Under the pieces are notes generated by a model. The model did no database searches, was not told the DNA's origin, and saw nothing but the letters and a program-made list of their open reading frames with translations. A program made the position numbers and the translations under genes. Below, piece after piece: positions 11,198 to 24,400 of a stretch of DNA of 57,500 nt. Each line of letters opens with the position of its first letter. The stretch's first letter is position 1. Origin of the DNA: Hirudo medicinalis (lineage: Eukaryota; Annelida; Clitellata; Hirudinida; Hirudinidae); the NCBI GenBank assembly GCA_011800805.1, contig MPNW01000279.1, forward strand, positions 258,536 to 316,035, read 5' to 3'.

Positions 11198-14100
11198 CTA
11201 CAAATTCTCGCAATGTGAGCACATCGTCGCCCTCCCACAAGCAGTGATCGTGGTGAGAACTTGCACCCTCCGATCATCGTCACAGAGTGGAATTGTGGCT
11301 GATTTCGAGGATGCATGAGCGGAGTCCCAGGTGCTCCCGACACCACCGCTGCTGTGACTCTTCCCCTCTTTCAGCCCACGCAGATTCTCCATCTGGAAAG
11401 TTCATCAATGAATTCTATAATATTCTATTCTATGGCTATTCTTTTGCTAATAGAACATCTTAATGTTCTTTTAATTTTAATAAAGAATAACTGAACCTGT
11501 TTTTGAAGTTTTGCAACTTTACTGATTTGGTCCGCTTTGACCTGCATCTTAAGTTTGATGTCTTCAAGTTCTCTTAGAATGCTGCTTTGAAAATCAGAAC
11601 TTGAGCTGGTTAGCATCATGCGCTGCATCTCATCCCGATGGCTGAACATTTACGATTAGAGGTTTAGAGACTAGCCATTTGAGACTGGCGATAAAAATAT
11701 AAACTTAATGCCATTCTTAATAAGAATTAAGTGCAAGTATTACGTTCGCCAATGCAACAGAGAGCACTATCTGGGTTTCTATTTTTACAATTGTATAATG
11801 TTGGGCAAATTGCCACCCTGTAAATTTCCAGTTAATAATAAAAATTAAATTGATTAGCATCCTAATCAATAGCATAATCACCGCTCAAAATGTGAAAGTT
11901 CTTCTTGCAGTTGAGAGAGGAGACATTCCAGCTCAAAACTGGAATCTGAGAGTGATTGAGCAGGAAGGGATGGGGTAGGAAGTGATTGTGTCTGAAGAGT
12001 CGTTGATTCACTTAAATGCATTGCATTGAATTTCTTATTGACAGGGACTCCCTGGCAACAACAGGTTATTTTGAAAAATATTTTGAAGAATTAGTTCTCA
12101 TGCAACAATAATTCAGGGATCGATGATGATAATTTTAAATTTACAATCATTAATGTACGTTTTCAACTTGATAAGATCGTAAATAAGAATGTAATGCAAT
12201 ATTTTTACACAATTTATTGTAGAGATTACATTAAAAGTGAGAACAAATTTACTGTACTGAGATGGGAGTACTTTGTTGGAAGGCAGTCCTTGGCTTCATA
12301 GGAGAAAGATAAGTTGTTCTATTTAACTGGATTACAAAATTAGTTTAAATTGTTACCAACAATACTTCAAATTTCTTGATTTTTTTTGTGAGGCCATGTT
12401 GCAGTTTCCTTGGATGCATAATGACATTCACAGAATTATAAAGAAGTTAATAAATAATCTTAAAATGAATTTAAAACATTCTATCTGCATCACATCATTC
12501 ATCTGCCACATACCTTCAATCATAGACCACTTAAAGGCCATGATCACCTGCATCAACCAGTCCATAAATCATCACTCATCAACTAAGGCTTTTTATATGC
12601 CTCCTCTGCCATCTCTAAAGCCCTCCATCCCCCCCATCAGATCTCAGCAAACCCTAGATATCTTCGATCACCATTTGAAAACACAACTCTCCAGAAAGGC
12701 ATTTTAGGAGCCAAATAATCCAAGTTACTCACGAAAGTATCTAGCATATGTATGGCAACGTATAAACAATTAGTAAGTCCAGCACCGTGAAGATACATTT
12801 AATCAGAAATCTAATTTATTTTTCTGTTTTATGAGATAATAAATCAATCATAGCTGAATGATCAGTCTCTTTTTAATGAAATCACTTCCTTCAGTAGGAA
12901 GAATTTAAAAATTAATTCCACAACACATCAATTTAATTTTATTGCAGAAATTCTTAACTTTTTATGTAATTCAAAACCTAACATCTCAAAATTACCTCAC
13001 TAGATTTGTCTTCAATAATTTGCTTGTTTCGCCTCTCCTGCCGAAGAAGTGCCTCGAGTTCCCTGATTTTCCTCTGGAGATGTTTTTATTTATTACAATT
13101 TTATTATCACATTCACACAAAAAAGATCGCCAATTTTTGAAACCTCGACACCTTCCTTCATATTTTGGAGTCTTTCTTTTTCTGCATTTAAGTTTTGATC
13201 TTTTCTACCACCTGCCTGATTGGGCCTGTAGAAAATCACAAATGAATCAGTCAACTGAGGTGAAAGAAAATAAAAGTTGATTCCCGAACATAACGAAATA
13301 ATTTTATAATTCAAATATTATGAGATAATTTCAAGTGCCTTAAATATGACATCCTAAGTTAAGGATGATAGACTTTTATATTAAATATATTAGTTGTTTA
13401 TTGTAACAACCTGTTATTTCTGAAGGGAGGAGCACCAGATGTAGAACTAACTTCAAAGCTCAAACCAAAATAATTCTCAAAAGAATGTTTCAAATCATTC
13501 AAATATTTGTCCAATGACATGCACCTACTCTCAGCATTTGTCAGTTTGGAGGAGAGTTCTGTATTAAATAGAGAGCATTCAAGAATTGAACAAGTTAAGT
13601 TATAATTTCATGACACAAACTGCAGCAAATGACAAGGCTTTCAATACCAAACGTATATCATATTTTATTTTTCATTAGTTGAATGAATGAATGTAGAATG
13701 GCTAGTCAAAACTCCAAAATGTAAATGAAATGCATTTGATCAAAAATTAACACAAAGTCGATTGAAACCATATAATTTCTCTGAACAATCACCTGAAATA
13801 TCATTTAAATTTGATGAAGTATTGATTTTATTGAATGGAGATGTTTGAGCAGTTCTCTGACTTGTTTCTCTACTTAAGTCATGGAGATGTGCTAATGCTT
13901 CATTTTTTTCTTTCTCGAGTTGAAAGATTTTTTCCTGAAGATTTCTTAGCGCCATCATAACAGCTGCAAAACATAAAATGCATGAGCTTTGACATAAAAA
14001 ACCACAAAACTTGTATTATATACAACCCTCTTTGTTGCTTTCAGGCATTTGATGCTTGCCAGGTGATGCTTCATCATCTGGGTAACACTTGTAGTCGGGA

Positions 14101-14396
14101 AAGCGTACGGACGACCCAAAGTTTAACGGTGCACGAGGGTTATCAGTCGCCGATCTGTTTGTGAGTGTAGGAGCCGTTGTGTAATGGGAAGAAAGTTGCT
14201 GATCTGTATTAAATGTCGAAGACCTATTTGATTTAGGCTTTGTGACTGAAGGTAAAGTCTGTTCAGCTGTATCAGTGTTGGCCGATACAGTTGGTGGCTG
14301 ATCATTGCCCGGTGAACTTCCACTAGCGTTCATTCTCATACTGGCAGCTGCTGGCAATTCCATTTGTTCCGTGCCTTCAGAGGCATGTTCGGACAT
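11198..14396 (-). CDS. CEP57: CEP57-family centrosomal coiled-coil protein
   Basis: CEP57/CEP57L1 proteins sit at the centrosome, help organise pericentriolar material and bind microtubules. Exons in order are 14027-14396, 13793-13963, 13411-13558, 13117-13225, 12996-13073, 12260-12295 (weak), 11882-12051, 11497-11641 and 11198-11392, with all phases compatible, about 474 aa. Exon 1 is a Ser/Thr-rich disordered head. Exon 2 begins MMALRNLQEKIFQLEKEK and has LSRET, the hallmark of the CEP57 centrosome-localisation coiled coil. Exon 3 continues with ELSSKLTNAESRC and exon 5 has KIRELEALLRQERR. The microtubule-binding region follows as LECLLSQLQEELSHFER, then LRELEDIKLKMQVKADQISKV. The last exon starts MENLRGLKEG, as in the family, but runs about 45 residues longer with an unfamiliar Cys-containing tail. 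The 12-codon exon is supported only by splice signals and phase. Confidence 0.85.
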
Positions 14397-15212
14397 TTTG
14401 TTCTTTGCGTCCTAAGCAGATACGAAACTTTGCGACCCTATGTAGAATTCGAACTGATTCGAGAATAACAGCAAGGTTATCAAGCTAAGAACTCAACCCG
14501 CGATAATTTACAGCGGCAACTAGTTAAGGCCGTTGCCAAGACATTGTTTGGAAAAAGAGTGTCGATGAAATGTTAATGCTGTAATTTCACTAAATTTGAC
14601 TTCATAACTTGTCCAATTATTAAATTAATTAACTCTAAAATATCAACAGGACATTTTCTAAAAAAAAATCAAAAGCAAATCTTTTAAATTGGGCGTTGTC
14701 ACCCGAACAATCTAAGGAAAAAAGGCATCACTTAGACAAAAAAATTATCATACTGCTCAGCACTATTATTTATCAGAGCGATAGTCACTCTTCCACAGGG
14801 GGAAGCCAAGAATGATAAAAATTAAAATTGAATTTTCGTAGGGGCTCCCTCGTCAAATAATCTGCCCGACGTGCGACACTAGATGTTGTTAGCCTGCAGA
14901 TCTGGAATAGACTCCCCCCTCCGATTGCCAAGACTGATCCAGTAGGATTCCGCTCCGCCCCCAAAACTTTCCTCTTCGGAGAAAGCTTTAGAAAACTTCT
15001 ACATTAGTGGTCTTGAAGTTCTGTTGAACATACGCCACTCTAATCAAACTCTATATCGTTATCGCTATAGTATCTCACCCAGTCTCAGAGCTAACAGATG
15101 AATTAATTGAACTCCAAGATCATTCCAATTACTTAATTTCAATGATCACGGCTAAGCATTCAAAATATTGTTCCAAATAAGGGTTCCAAATTCCAAAAAC
15201 CCACTTAAAAAA
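14397..15212. other. Intergenic region
   Basis: Separates the CEP57 5' end from the RTN4IP1 3' end. The interval 14830-15060 looks like a decayed interspersed repeat: in one forward frame it gives a broken string ending ...PKLSSSEKALENFY, resembling the worn 3' ends of LINE polyproteins. This is weak evidence. No gene is seen. Confidence 0.4.
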
Positions 15213-17260
15213 TTATATTGAAAGGTCTACAATTGTTTTCCCCCTATTCTTCCCTGCAGCAACTTTCTTTACAGCCAACGGAAGCTCATTGAAGGGGAAC
15301 ACTTTTTCTATGAGAGGTACCATCTGAAAAGCAATTTAATTACATATAGCCATTCAATGCTCAACCCCTAGAAATTCCAACCTTCTTCTTTTCTATGAGA
15401 TCTCTGACAACATTAAGTGCCTCTGCATTTGGATAGAAAACTCCCCATGAAACAAGACCACCCTGTTTTAAACCCTAAAAAATAAATTCATTTTCATTCA
15501 TTCATAAATTCATTCTATACAAATTTTCTTCAATATATGTGCATTAAAAAAAAAACCTTTAATTTGGCAAGTGCGAGGTCAAGACCACTTTGAATAAACC
15601 CTACTGGTACACCATACTTGTTGATATTTTTCAGAAAAGGATTTATGATGGTAACATATCTTGAACATAGATTAGGTTTCAAAAGTTTCAAGTTTGTGTT
15701 GAGGTCTTCAGAGGCAACCAGGTCATAAATCAAATCATATCTGGAAAGAAATATGTTTAGGCTTATGCTTTAAATGACATACCTATGTCAACAATAATGT
15801 ATTTTTACATTCCTTCCAATTGCTCTTTAACTGGAATTTTAATAATAAAGCTTTACAAAATCATCAAGCATGATTCAAAACAACTTTTAATCTCATCTAA
15901 GTCATTGCCATTATTAATAAATGTCTAATCTTCAAAATAATGACTACAAATAAACAAGCAAAATAACATAGCAATGCATCCAATGAACATATTTACCTGC
16001 CATGAATATTGAGCTGATGGATACAGTCAGAATCGTGGTAATCCACAGCATTTGTAGCCCCAAGTTCTACTGCTTTGTCTAAAAAGTCAGCAGAAACTGT
16101 AGCTGTAATCTCAGCTCCCCAAGCCCTGAACAACTTGGTAACATCAAAATTAAATTAAATGTTTAATTAATTGCATTGTTTGCAGTCACTTATGCTGCTT
16201 GTCATTTCTAGTGCAGCTTATAACAAACATGATGTATATTATATATTACTATATGCTTAAGAATAAAGTGATGTTAGGAAACAAACTTATTTCAACTTTA
16301 ATTTGGATTATAAGATTTTGTTAAATGTCTTTGGCAGAATAAACACAAAATCACCTGGATGGCAAAACTTCCAACTCCACCACTACCTCCAAGTATTAGA
16401 ACTCTGAAAGCATTGACATCTCAAAAAGATCATCTCAAAAGGTTAAAATTTAGAAAGTAAACACACTTTTTGTCTATAAATTTCTTTTCTTCAAGCTTAC
16501 CAAGGCAGGAAATTGCTGCCCATGTAGTTGATGCAACATAAGGAAATGCAGTGGCTTCTACATGTGATAAATTTTTTGGTTTGAAAGAGAGCTGTTAAAT
16601 CAAGAATCACAGTTTATGATTACAAATGCAATATCAACATCAATAATACTCTTATGTTGACTCACATCCGACGAAGGAACTGTAATATATTGTGCAAACG
16701 AACCCTGATATGAAGCTTTAACTGTGCCCCAAACCTTGAGAACGAACACACAATTAATGCCACAAAATTTATAATGCTCTTTTAAAAAGATACAACCTCA
16801 TCCCCAATTTTAAATTTTCTTGAATTTACTCCTTTACCAATATCAATAATTTTACCAGAAAAATCACGCCCCAAAGTTAGAGGAAACTCCGAGCCTTCGG
16901 CAAGCGAGTCTTCCACCCTCCTCAAAGCATTTATTGCCACCGAACCATATCCCTCTGCAAAAGTTTGTCAATTTCGCACCATGATTAAGTAAAATACGAA
17001 ACTTAAAATAAAAAAGTTCTACCCATCATCCGTGTATCAATAGGATTAATACTGGCAGCTTTAACTTCGATTAAAACATCGTATGGGCTCCTGATGATGG
17101 GGAGGCTTACTGTTTCCAACTTTAACTCATCAGCATTTCCATATTTGTGAATATGCCACGCTTTCATGCGTTGTGGAACAGAACTAGCATTCCTCTCAAA
17201 ATAAAAACGAGCAATTGTCCCCCTGCAGACATTTGCGAAAATCGACACGCAAGACCTCAT
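15213..17260 (-). CDS. RTN4IP1: RTN4IP1/OPA10-like mitochondrial NAD(P)H oxidoreductase
   Basis: A zinc-free medium-chain (quinone-type) reductase of mitochondria. Exons in order are 17023-17260, 16797-16954, 16666-16734, 16467-16591, 16355-16403, 15997-16133, 15557-15740, 15382-15474 and 15213-15323, all in phase, about 387 aa. I chose the Met at 17260 because an Arg- and Phe-rich mitochondrial presequence (MRSCVSIFANVCRG) follows; an upstream in-frame ATG at 17353 is possible. The catalytic domain starts MKAWHIHKYG and has AASINPID. FPLTLGRDFSG, FKIGDEVWG and GSFAQYITV follow. VLILGGSGGVGSFAIQ is the Rossmann dinucleotide loop, then ELGATNAVDY. The last exon gives EKVFPFNELPLAVKKV and GKTIVDL, the normal family end. 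The stop gives a full-length protein. Confidence 0.94.
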
Positions 17261-17771
17261 CTTTCGAATGATAAACAAAAATAAAACCCAGAGTTCACTT
17301 TTACTAAAGCCTTGTTTGATTTTGCATTTAAAATTAAGAATGCTGCAAAGCAAATAAACTCTATCGTATTATAAAATTAAATAAATTTGTATAATAGATT
17401 TAGCTTTACAAACTCTTCAATTAAACAGGAAATTCAATGGAGGGCACGACTTCTAGCTGCACCAAATACCATCACTCCACAACGTGCGAACGATGCAACT
17501 CAACACAAACTTATAGTACTAATCTGAGCAAAGCTATAATTTACGACTGCCGTTGTTGGTAGTCCACTGATGAGCCATGCTCGTCAAAGACAAATTCAAA
17601 TATTGCAAAAGTGAGACTATTGGGCAGCAGAAGATCGTTTACAGAATTGACGAAATAAAAAGCCAATGTCTGCAAATACAATTTTAAACATCATTTTACA
17701 GTCTCTTCTGCAAATTTTGATACATAATTTTTATTTCATTTGATAAGAAAGAGTCAAAATGTAGAAAAACA

Positions 17772-19670
17772 TCATCCAACGAGGCCTGTTCCCTTAAAAC
17801 CTTCTTCAATAACTGAGCCTAAGAAGAAAAAAGTTATTCATCAATGAATAGGCAATGAAACTTTTAAAAACAACATTCATGCAAACCTCCTCCAACTGTA
17901 TGAGGGGCAAAATTTTCCTCCAAATCTTCAAGAACCTACAAAACGACAAAATACTGATTCTTATAAATATTATTTGAAACAGTATTTCAGTGCAAAAGTT
18001 ATTGTAATTAACATAAACCTAATAATAAAGCTAATGCTAACATGTCACATGTAAGATTTTAAATTAGCACTTCCACTATTTATTTATAAATAAAGGACAT
18101 TGGCATTTTTATTGCATCTATAAATCATCAACATCAACTAGATGTAGTAAGGTTCATCAAACACATCACCTCAAGTTTAATAAGAGCTTCAGGAGGCACG
18201 CACAATTCCCCCAATGTGCAGTCATCACCAACCAGCTCCCTTCCGTCAAAATGCAGAACCTGGTTTGTTTTGTAGACTTGAAATTGACGAAATATCTGGC
18301 AAGAATTTAGCAAAAATAATATAATACAAATAAATGTACTTAAATCATTAGTAGAAATACAATGCAAATAAATATAGTTCATTTATATAGCGCCATATGC
18401 ACACCATCAGAGGCACTTTTTGTTAACCATTTATATAGCACTCCTTCCCAGGGGCGCTTGCGGCAGTGCAGGCTGGGTTTCGAACACAACACATTACAAC
18501 TGTTGCCATTACTGCCACAAGCAGGAATGCAACCCACTCGGCCAACTTGCACGCCTAATATATACAAATAAATAAATGTTTATATATCAGTTAGCCTAAG
18601 ATGAAGACTACTTAGAATGTATTATGAGTAGTCAAGAGATAAGGTTTCTACTTCGATGTGGAGATCTTTAAGAGTTGTGTCGGAGCTGACGACAATCTCC
18701 TTCTCTCCTCTGTTCTTTGACCTTCTTCCACTTCTCCTGACAGCTGCACAGCACTCCAGCCTTGGATATTTTTCACCAGGCACATCGTCATCTGATTTTC
18801 GTTTCTTTGACTTTTAAATTAAAACATAAACAATAAATAAAATCTTTTGATCCTTACAAATACCTAATTTTTTTATGGGCTCTTAATAAATTGGTAGCAT
18901 TTTGCATCAATGAGTATACCTTTTCCTCTACTCCTGTATTGTTGCTATAATTGTCATCGTTGTTAACTGACAAGACACATTGTTGGATTGCCGATGAATC
19001 TGAATCATAACTATCGAGTCTATGGACGTAGATTTTTGCTTTCACATAATGAAATCTCGATTGAATCTCTTCTTTTCTTCTTTCTTCTAAGCAATCTACA
19101 CACAACTCTGAAAGTGAAAGATTTTAGATCTTAAAAGCAGATAAATAGGACCATTAAAAAATAAAGAATAAAACTGCAGTGGGATGGTGACTTCACTGAC
19201 TTCAAATTTTAAATTACCTGGAACTGAAATTGCAAAATGGGAGCCACTTGATTTTGTCCCAGTGATTTCCACGAAAACCTCGTGATCCACATGGAAGTAG
19301 TTCTTCAAAATTTGCCATTCATTAGGCCATAGTAAAACAAATTGCCTGTAAAGAGAATAATTGAAGCATGAGGCACCAATTAAATTTGGTCATGTCCAAA
19401 TAATTACCTTCTTACAATACTTTTGAACATTTTTTTTGATGGATGTGTTCCATCATGAGGTGGTATTATTTAGCAAACAACAATGAATAGAAATTACAAT
19501 GAATAATAATTCAATATTATTATTAAATGTATCTTTTGGAATGCTAATTTCTCAACCTGCCAATCTCATTGGACTGTTCAGAATCCCAAGGGTCAAAGAG
19601 TAATTTTCCGTGACGGCAGACCAAAAGGCGATTACAGACTGAGGCTGGCATTTCGTGTTTGCTTGAATCT
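17772..19670 (-). CDS. USP48: USP48 ubiquitin hydrolase, C-terminal part only
   Basis: USP48 is a nuclear cysteine protease that removes ubiquitin. Visible exons in order are 19557-19670, 19218-19345, 18920-19107, 18652-18810, 18170-18295, 17887-17935 and 17772-17818, all in phase, about 270 aa. The first has LLVCRHGKLLFDPW and the second FVLLWPNEWQILKNYF, together a DUSP-type domain. The third has the CVDCLEERRKEE motif, followed by a basic linker (SKKRKSDDD). The ubiquitin-like C-terminus has SSDTTLKDLH and QVLHFDGRELVGDDCTLGEL. The last exon ends EEGFKGTGLVG, essentially the known USP48 terminus. A likely AATAAA (minus) is at 17730-17735. The first visible exon begins after a splice acceptor, so upstream exons must exist, yet the peptidase domain (Cys and His boxes) is nowhere in this window. 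It is 5'-truncated by rearrangement or misassembly. Confidence 0.88.
18380..18475. repeat. Interspersed repeat with TATATAGCGCC motif (copy 1)
   Basis: Carries ATTTATATAGCGCC and CATCAGAGGCACTTTTTGTT, both of which recur at 27140-27215. TATATAGCGC is a recurring core of short interspersed repeats in many animals. It lies in a USP48 intron. Confidence 0.6.
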
Positions 19671-19761
19671 CTGAGAAAATAAAGTCAACTCGACCAATCA
19701 AATGTGAAACCAATTGTTTGCATTTGGACATCAAATGAGCTTAATAGAATTACATGAGCAC

Positions 19762-20010
19762 TACAAGCCAAGTTAATGTAAAAAATACAAGCCAAGTTAA
19801 TGTAAAAAATACAAGCCAAGTTAATGTAAGAAATACAAGCCATGTTAATGTAAGAAATACAAGCCATGTTAATGTAAAAAATACAAGCCATGTTAATGTA
19901 AAAAATACAAGCCATGTTAATGTAAGAAATACAAGCCATGTTAATGTAAAAAATACAAGCCATGTTAATGTAAAAAATACAAGCCATGTTAATGTAAAAA
20001 ATACAAGCCA
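19762..20010. repeat. 24-bp minisatellite, about 10 copies
   Basis: The unit is ACAAGCCATGTTAATGTAAA plus about 4 bp, with variants at two or three positions (CCAAG/CCATG, GTAAA/GTAAG). Because 24 is a multiple of three, several frames stay open across the array on both strands. These are not genes. Confidence 0.95.
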
Positions 20011-20189
20011 TCCATCCATCCATCCATCCATGCGGTATCCTCTGGGAACATTGGACATAATTCACAAGTTGAATAAAACCTTTGTATAAAAACGGAATTA
20101 AAGCAAGACTTTGTGAAGAAAATTGTATGATTTACATTCTGAATGTGCAGTGGTCAAGAACGAGTAAGATCATCTGTCCACTAGATTTT

Positions 20190-20480
20190 AACATAATATT
20201 AACACAATAATAACATAATAATAACATATTAATAACATATTAATAACATAATGACAACATATCAATAACATAATAATAACATAATAATAACATATCAATA
20301 ACATAATAATAACATAATAATAACATATCAATAACATATTAATAACATAATAATAACATATTAATAACATAATAATAACATAATAATAACATATCAATAA
20401 CATATTAATAACATAATAATAACATATTAATAACATAATAATAACATAATAATAACACAATAATAATAACATATTAACTT
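20190..20480. repeat. AT-rich array (AATAACAT/AATAACATATCAATAACAT)
   Basis: Nested tandem copies of AATAACATA with CAT/AAT variants make up a higher-order array. It has no coding value. Confidence 0.9.
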
Positions 20481-21233
20481 ATTATTTACAAAACCCACTA
20501 ACCATTCACTCATCCTCCCTCCCAAAAAATCACAACATCTCTGAATAAATTATCAACTTCATCAATCATCGGCATGTTTTCTGAGTTTGGAATTTAGGGA
20601 AATAAATGGGCTTTTAGAAGAATGAAAAATATTGAAATTAATTTGAACTGGAAGAATGTTTTTGAGTTCACGAGGTCACAACCGATAGGTTTCAATCGTT
20701 GAGTGCAAGGGACTGCCACACGGAGTAGCGACCCGAGGTCGGATGGATTCATTATGGAGTCAGGGTTAAGGTTCAGGTTTTGGGGCTAGAGGTTGGGGGC
20801 TAGTTATTAATTAGCCAGAATTAGTTATGGTCGGACGGTCAAAGGACGAACCAATCCGAGTAGGTGGACGGAGAGATGGACGGGCGGTGAATAATTTATC
20901 GGATTGATTGGAAAAACATAGGGTCCGGTGTGCACGGGTGACGAAACACCCCCTGGAAATGAGATCACCATCTCCTCCCATCGGGAACTTAGCTGAAGCC
21001 AGTATCACGCGGTCAACCATTGTCCAGATATTTACGGCTTCCTCTTTTGTGCGCATGACATTCCTGAGACTTCCGCTTTTTGTTTATAACGCCTGCCCAC
21101 AGTTTCTTCGTTTCTTCCTTCATTCTTGCACTCACTCACTCACTCACTCATGATCTACTCATCTACTCATCCATTAACTCGAGTACTCATTCTTTATCCA
21201 GCCTTCAATCAATCCACTCAACAATGCCTCCAT

Positions 21234-21356
21234 CCAATCATTCATTCATTCATCCATTCATTCATTCATTCATTCATTCATTCATTCATCCATTCATTCA
21301 TTCATTCATTCATTCATTCATTCATTCATTCATTCATTCATCCATTCATTCATATT
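21234..21356. repeat. (CATT)n microsatellite
   Basis: A long run of ATTC with a few ATCC units, just upstream of the first visible RhoGEF exon. Confidence 0.95.
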
Positions 21357-21433
21357 AGTCTTTTACCATCATTTGAAATGTTCTCAAAACTGAACTATAC
21401 TGAACCTATCTTTGTTGATTCTCCTGCGTCCAG

Positions 21434-24400
21434 CAACTGAAGACTGAGGCTCAGAGGAATTCTGACGACCTGATGATGATGAAGTACGAAAAGCAGGCCA
21501 AGCTGATCAATCAGCTGGAGAAGAGAATTTCCCAGATGGAGCTTTCGTCCGGTCAACCGGGCATGCCCTCGAGCCCTGCACAAGAAGCTAGCACTGTGAT
21601 TGGACTCTCTAATGCCACAGTAAATGTGAGCTTTCAGTGATGACGATGATGATGTGGTGGTGATGGTGATGCTGGAAATGGTGATATGGTGGTGGTGATG
21701 ATGACGATGATGACAATGATGTGGTGATGATGGAGGTGATGTTATATTTTATTGCTACGAGCAGAATTTATGTCTCAAATTGAAGATGCATTCATCTAGA
21801 ATATATATATATATATACACACACAATAATATACATGTATATGTTCATATGGATGTACGTGGAATATAAATGGAATGAATGTTAGTCGAGATGTCACCCT
21901 CATAGTTGCCCAAGTTATCCATGCCGGGCGAACCAAGTTTTGGGCCCTCCTCGACCGGCAACCAGACTCAGGCCCCTAACATCTTGTCCATGGAGGGCTT
22001 GGATAATCCAGTCGAAGAGGAAGGCGAAGTCAGTCACGATTTTTAACTGGTTGAAAAATAATTGATCGATTGTGAAGTGATCAGTCAATCAAAGTAATTA
22101 GAGAGACTGTGTTATTAGTTAAAGTCTTGAATTACCACAACTTCATACTTGTCAATTCCATTGATAAGATTTTTTTTATATTTTCTATCTTTGTTTTTTC
22201 CCAATGTAAATATTGTTGAAATGTCCACGAATCGATTCATTAGCATAACGTTTCCGAGCAGACGTTGATACAGCACAAGGAGTTCGAGGATTTGAACCTC
22301 TTGAGGCAGAGTCCCCCACATCTTGCCTGCTTCCTCAAGTACCTCATTCAGAGTAGCAACCCCAATTACATGGTTAGTCTATCAGATGGCTAAATTGTAC
22401 CCCTGTATAATATGGTCTGGCTGCATGATGATTGGTGGATGACAGAGGAAGTCCAAAATATCATTTGGTATGATTGGTTGTGAATAATCTGACAATCGAA
22501 CCACATGTGCCTCTAATTGGTCATTAGGTAATGGGTGGGGTGGGATTTCTTTTACCTTTAAAAATTGTAGCCAATGATCTGCATTGCATTGACAGCTCTT
22601 CCACATCGTTGCCAATTGTTACGTCCAATCAAGTCTCAAGGAGACTTCGCAATCAGCCAGATGGGCTTTTGAAATTTACTTGGCCTTCCTGCTGGAGACG
22701 TCGGTTTGTATTTTCAAAAAGTGGAATCATGTATGTGATTATAGCTGAAATAACACCAAACATACTGAATCAAATGTCAAGCATAGTTGAATTACTAAAG
22801 CAAGTCCCATGTCAAGTCTTTATCACACATTGTGCTATGAAGCACATTTATCATCATCACAAACTTCATCATTAAATCTGTCATCACGAATAGCAACATC
22901 GTCATCATCATCATCATCATTCTTGACCGCAGCCTCTGCCTCTCCGACTTCATCCGAACATAGTCAAGTTCGTCGAGTCCTGTCTGAGTTCTGGCAAGGA
23001 CACCAAGTCCATCTTCCACTCGGCTCTCTCCAGCGTCCAGGAGCAAATAGTCAAACAGCTCGAAGAATTTCAACACCAGAGGACTTTGGGTGAGTGGAGG
23101 GAGGGAGGGATGGATGGATGGATGGATAAAGGAGATAAGGGAAGGGGTTGATGGATGAATGGATAAAGGAGATAGATGGGAGGAGGGGTCGATGGATTGA
23201 TTGATTGTTTGATAAAGGAGATAGATGGGACCAGCATTAATTAGAAATAATTTGTTCTGCCTGTTGTTGGGTGCCAATGCATGCCAAGAGTGTTGCCAGT
23301 TGTCAACAGACTAGGATGTCAAGTGATCAATCTCAGCTTTCTCTAGCAAACAATATCCAAAGGTCAACTCGTAACATTGACAAATTTTTGCCAGGACTGG
23401 GCAACTTCTTTGGGGAAGAACTCCTCCCGAAACCAAAGTCCAACCTCTCGACATCATCGTCTTTCACAGCCCCCGTGACCTACAACACATCACACCGACC
23501 GCCCCTCTCCCACTCGAACCTCTCCTTGACCTCGTCTCCATCAATGACCTCGGTCAACTCCACCGCAGCTTCTTCGAGAGGGACGAGCAACTTGTCCTCG
23601 TCCTCTTTTTCCCACACCAAGTCTTCCAGCATTGGCAATGGATCGGACGTCTTTGTAGTGGAGAAGATCCTTTGGGAGGTGTTCGAATCGTGCCTCACCA
23701 GGGAGGAGGAGAACTCATGGAAGCCCGAGGAAACACGACCTGCAATAGCGGCCGCTCTGGCTACTTTCTTCAGGCACCAGGGCATACCGCTGTCCAACAG
23801 GCAGAACCAGTTAACGTTGGACAGTATACCATCCTTCGTTTGGAGGGACAAGAAAGCCCTGAAGAGCAAACTGAAATTGCACGTCACCGTGAACAGTCAT
23901 TACTTTGTGCCGCACTTGTGCAGCTTGATGACCGTCGTCGAGTGCTCCCTCTGTTCCAACGTCCTCTGGGGGGCAGGCTACCAAGGACACAGGTGTCAGT
24001 GCTGTGACATGGTCTTTCACAACAGCTGCATGAAGCTGCCTTCAGTGCCACAGTGTTCCAAAGTGCCTTCGAAATTGAGATCGGGTCGAGAAGAACACTC
24101 TTCCACCTTCTATGCCCCAGGTCCGTGTCAACTGTTTTAGTGAATCGAATTCATGAATTGAATTAAGAATAACATATAATATTATTGAATCATACTCTTA
24201 TAAATTAGCAATGTAGATATTCGTTATTTATGGCAATCTGTTCATCCCTAGACCCAAGCTCCTTTCACTCACTTCCTCTGAGGAGGAAGAAGAAGGGATT
24301 GGATGAGGGTCCAATCCTCAGCGACTCAGAGAATGTGATCATGTCAGAACTCGATCTTGTTGGCTCTCCAACTGGATCCATGACCCCGCTCATAACTGGC

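Larger units (their letters stand above)
19671..21433. other. Repeat-rich junction between USP48 and RhoGEF fragments
   Basis: This should contain the divergent 5' ends of both flanking genes, but holds only repeats: a 24-bp minisatellite (19762-20010), a CATC run (20008-20031), an AATAACAT-type array (20190-20480) and ATTC/CATT arrays (21120-21355). The interval 20640-21060 is non-repetitive but shows no domain that belongs to either gene. Confidence 0.65.

Noticed and set aside
19762..20010. CRISPR array
   Set aside because: Units are contiguous, with no unique spacers and no cas genes, in a eukaryotic genome. The tandem arrays at 1664, 37228 and 40873 were rejected for the same reason.
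19685..20089. Periodic proteins of 100-126 residues on both strands
   Set aside because: They come from a 24-bp minisatellite whose length is a multiple of three; no splice or start context and no domain.
20188..20472. LLICYYYV-type membrane-like protein
   Set aside because: Translation of an AATAACAT array, not a transmembrane protein.
21080..21440. FIHS-repeat proteins
   Set aside because: Translation of a CATT microsatellite; the same occurs at 36754-36890.
22795..23277. 160-residue minus-strand frame
   Set aside because: Antisense to a RhoGEF RGS-like exon and to a GGAT-type repeat; no homology.
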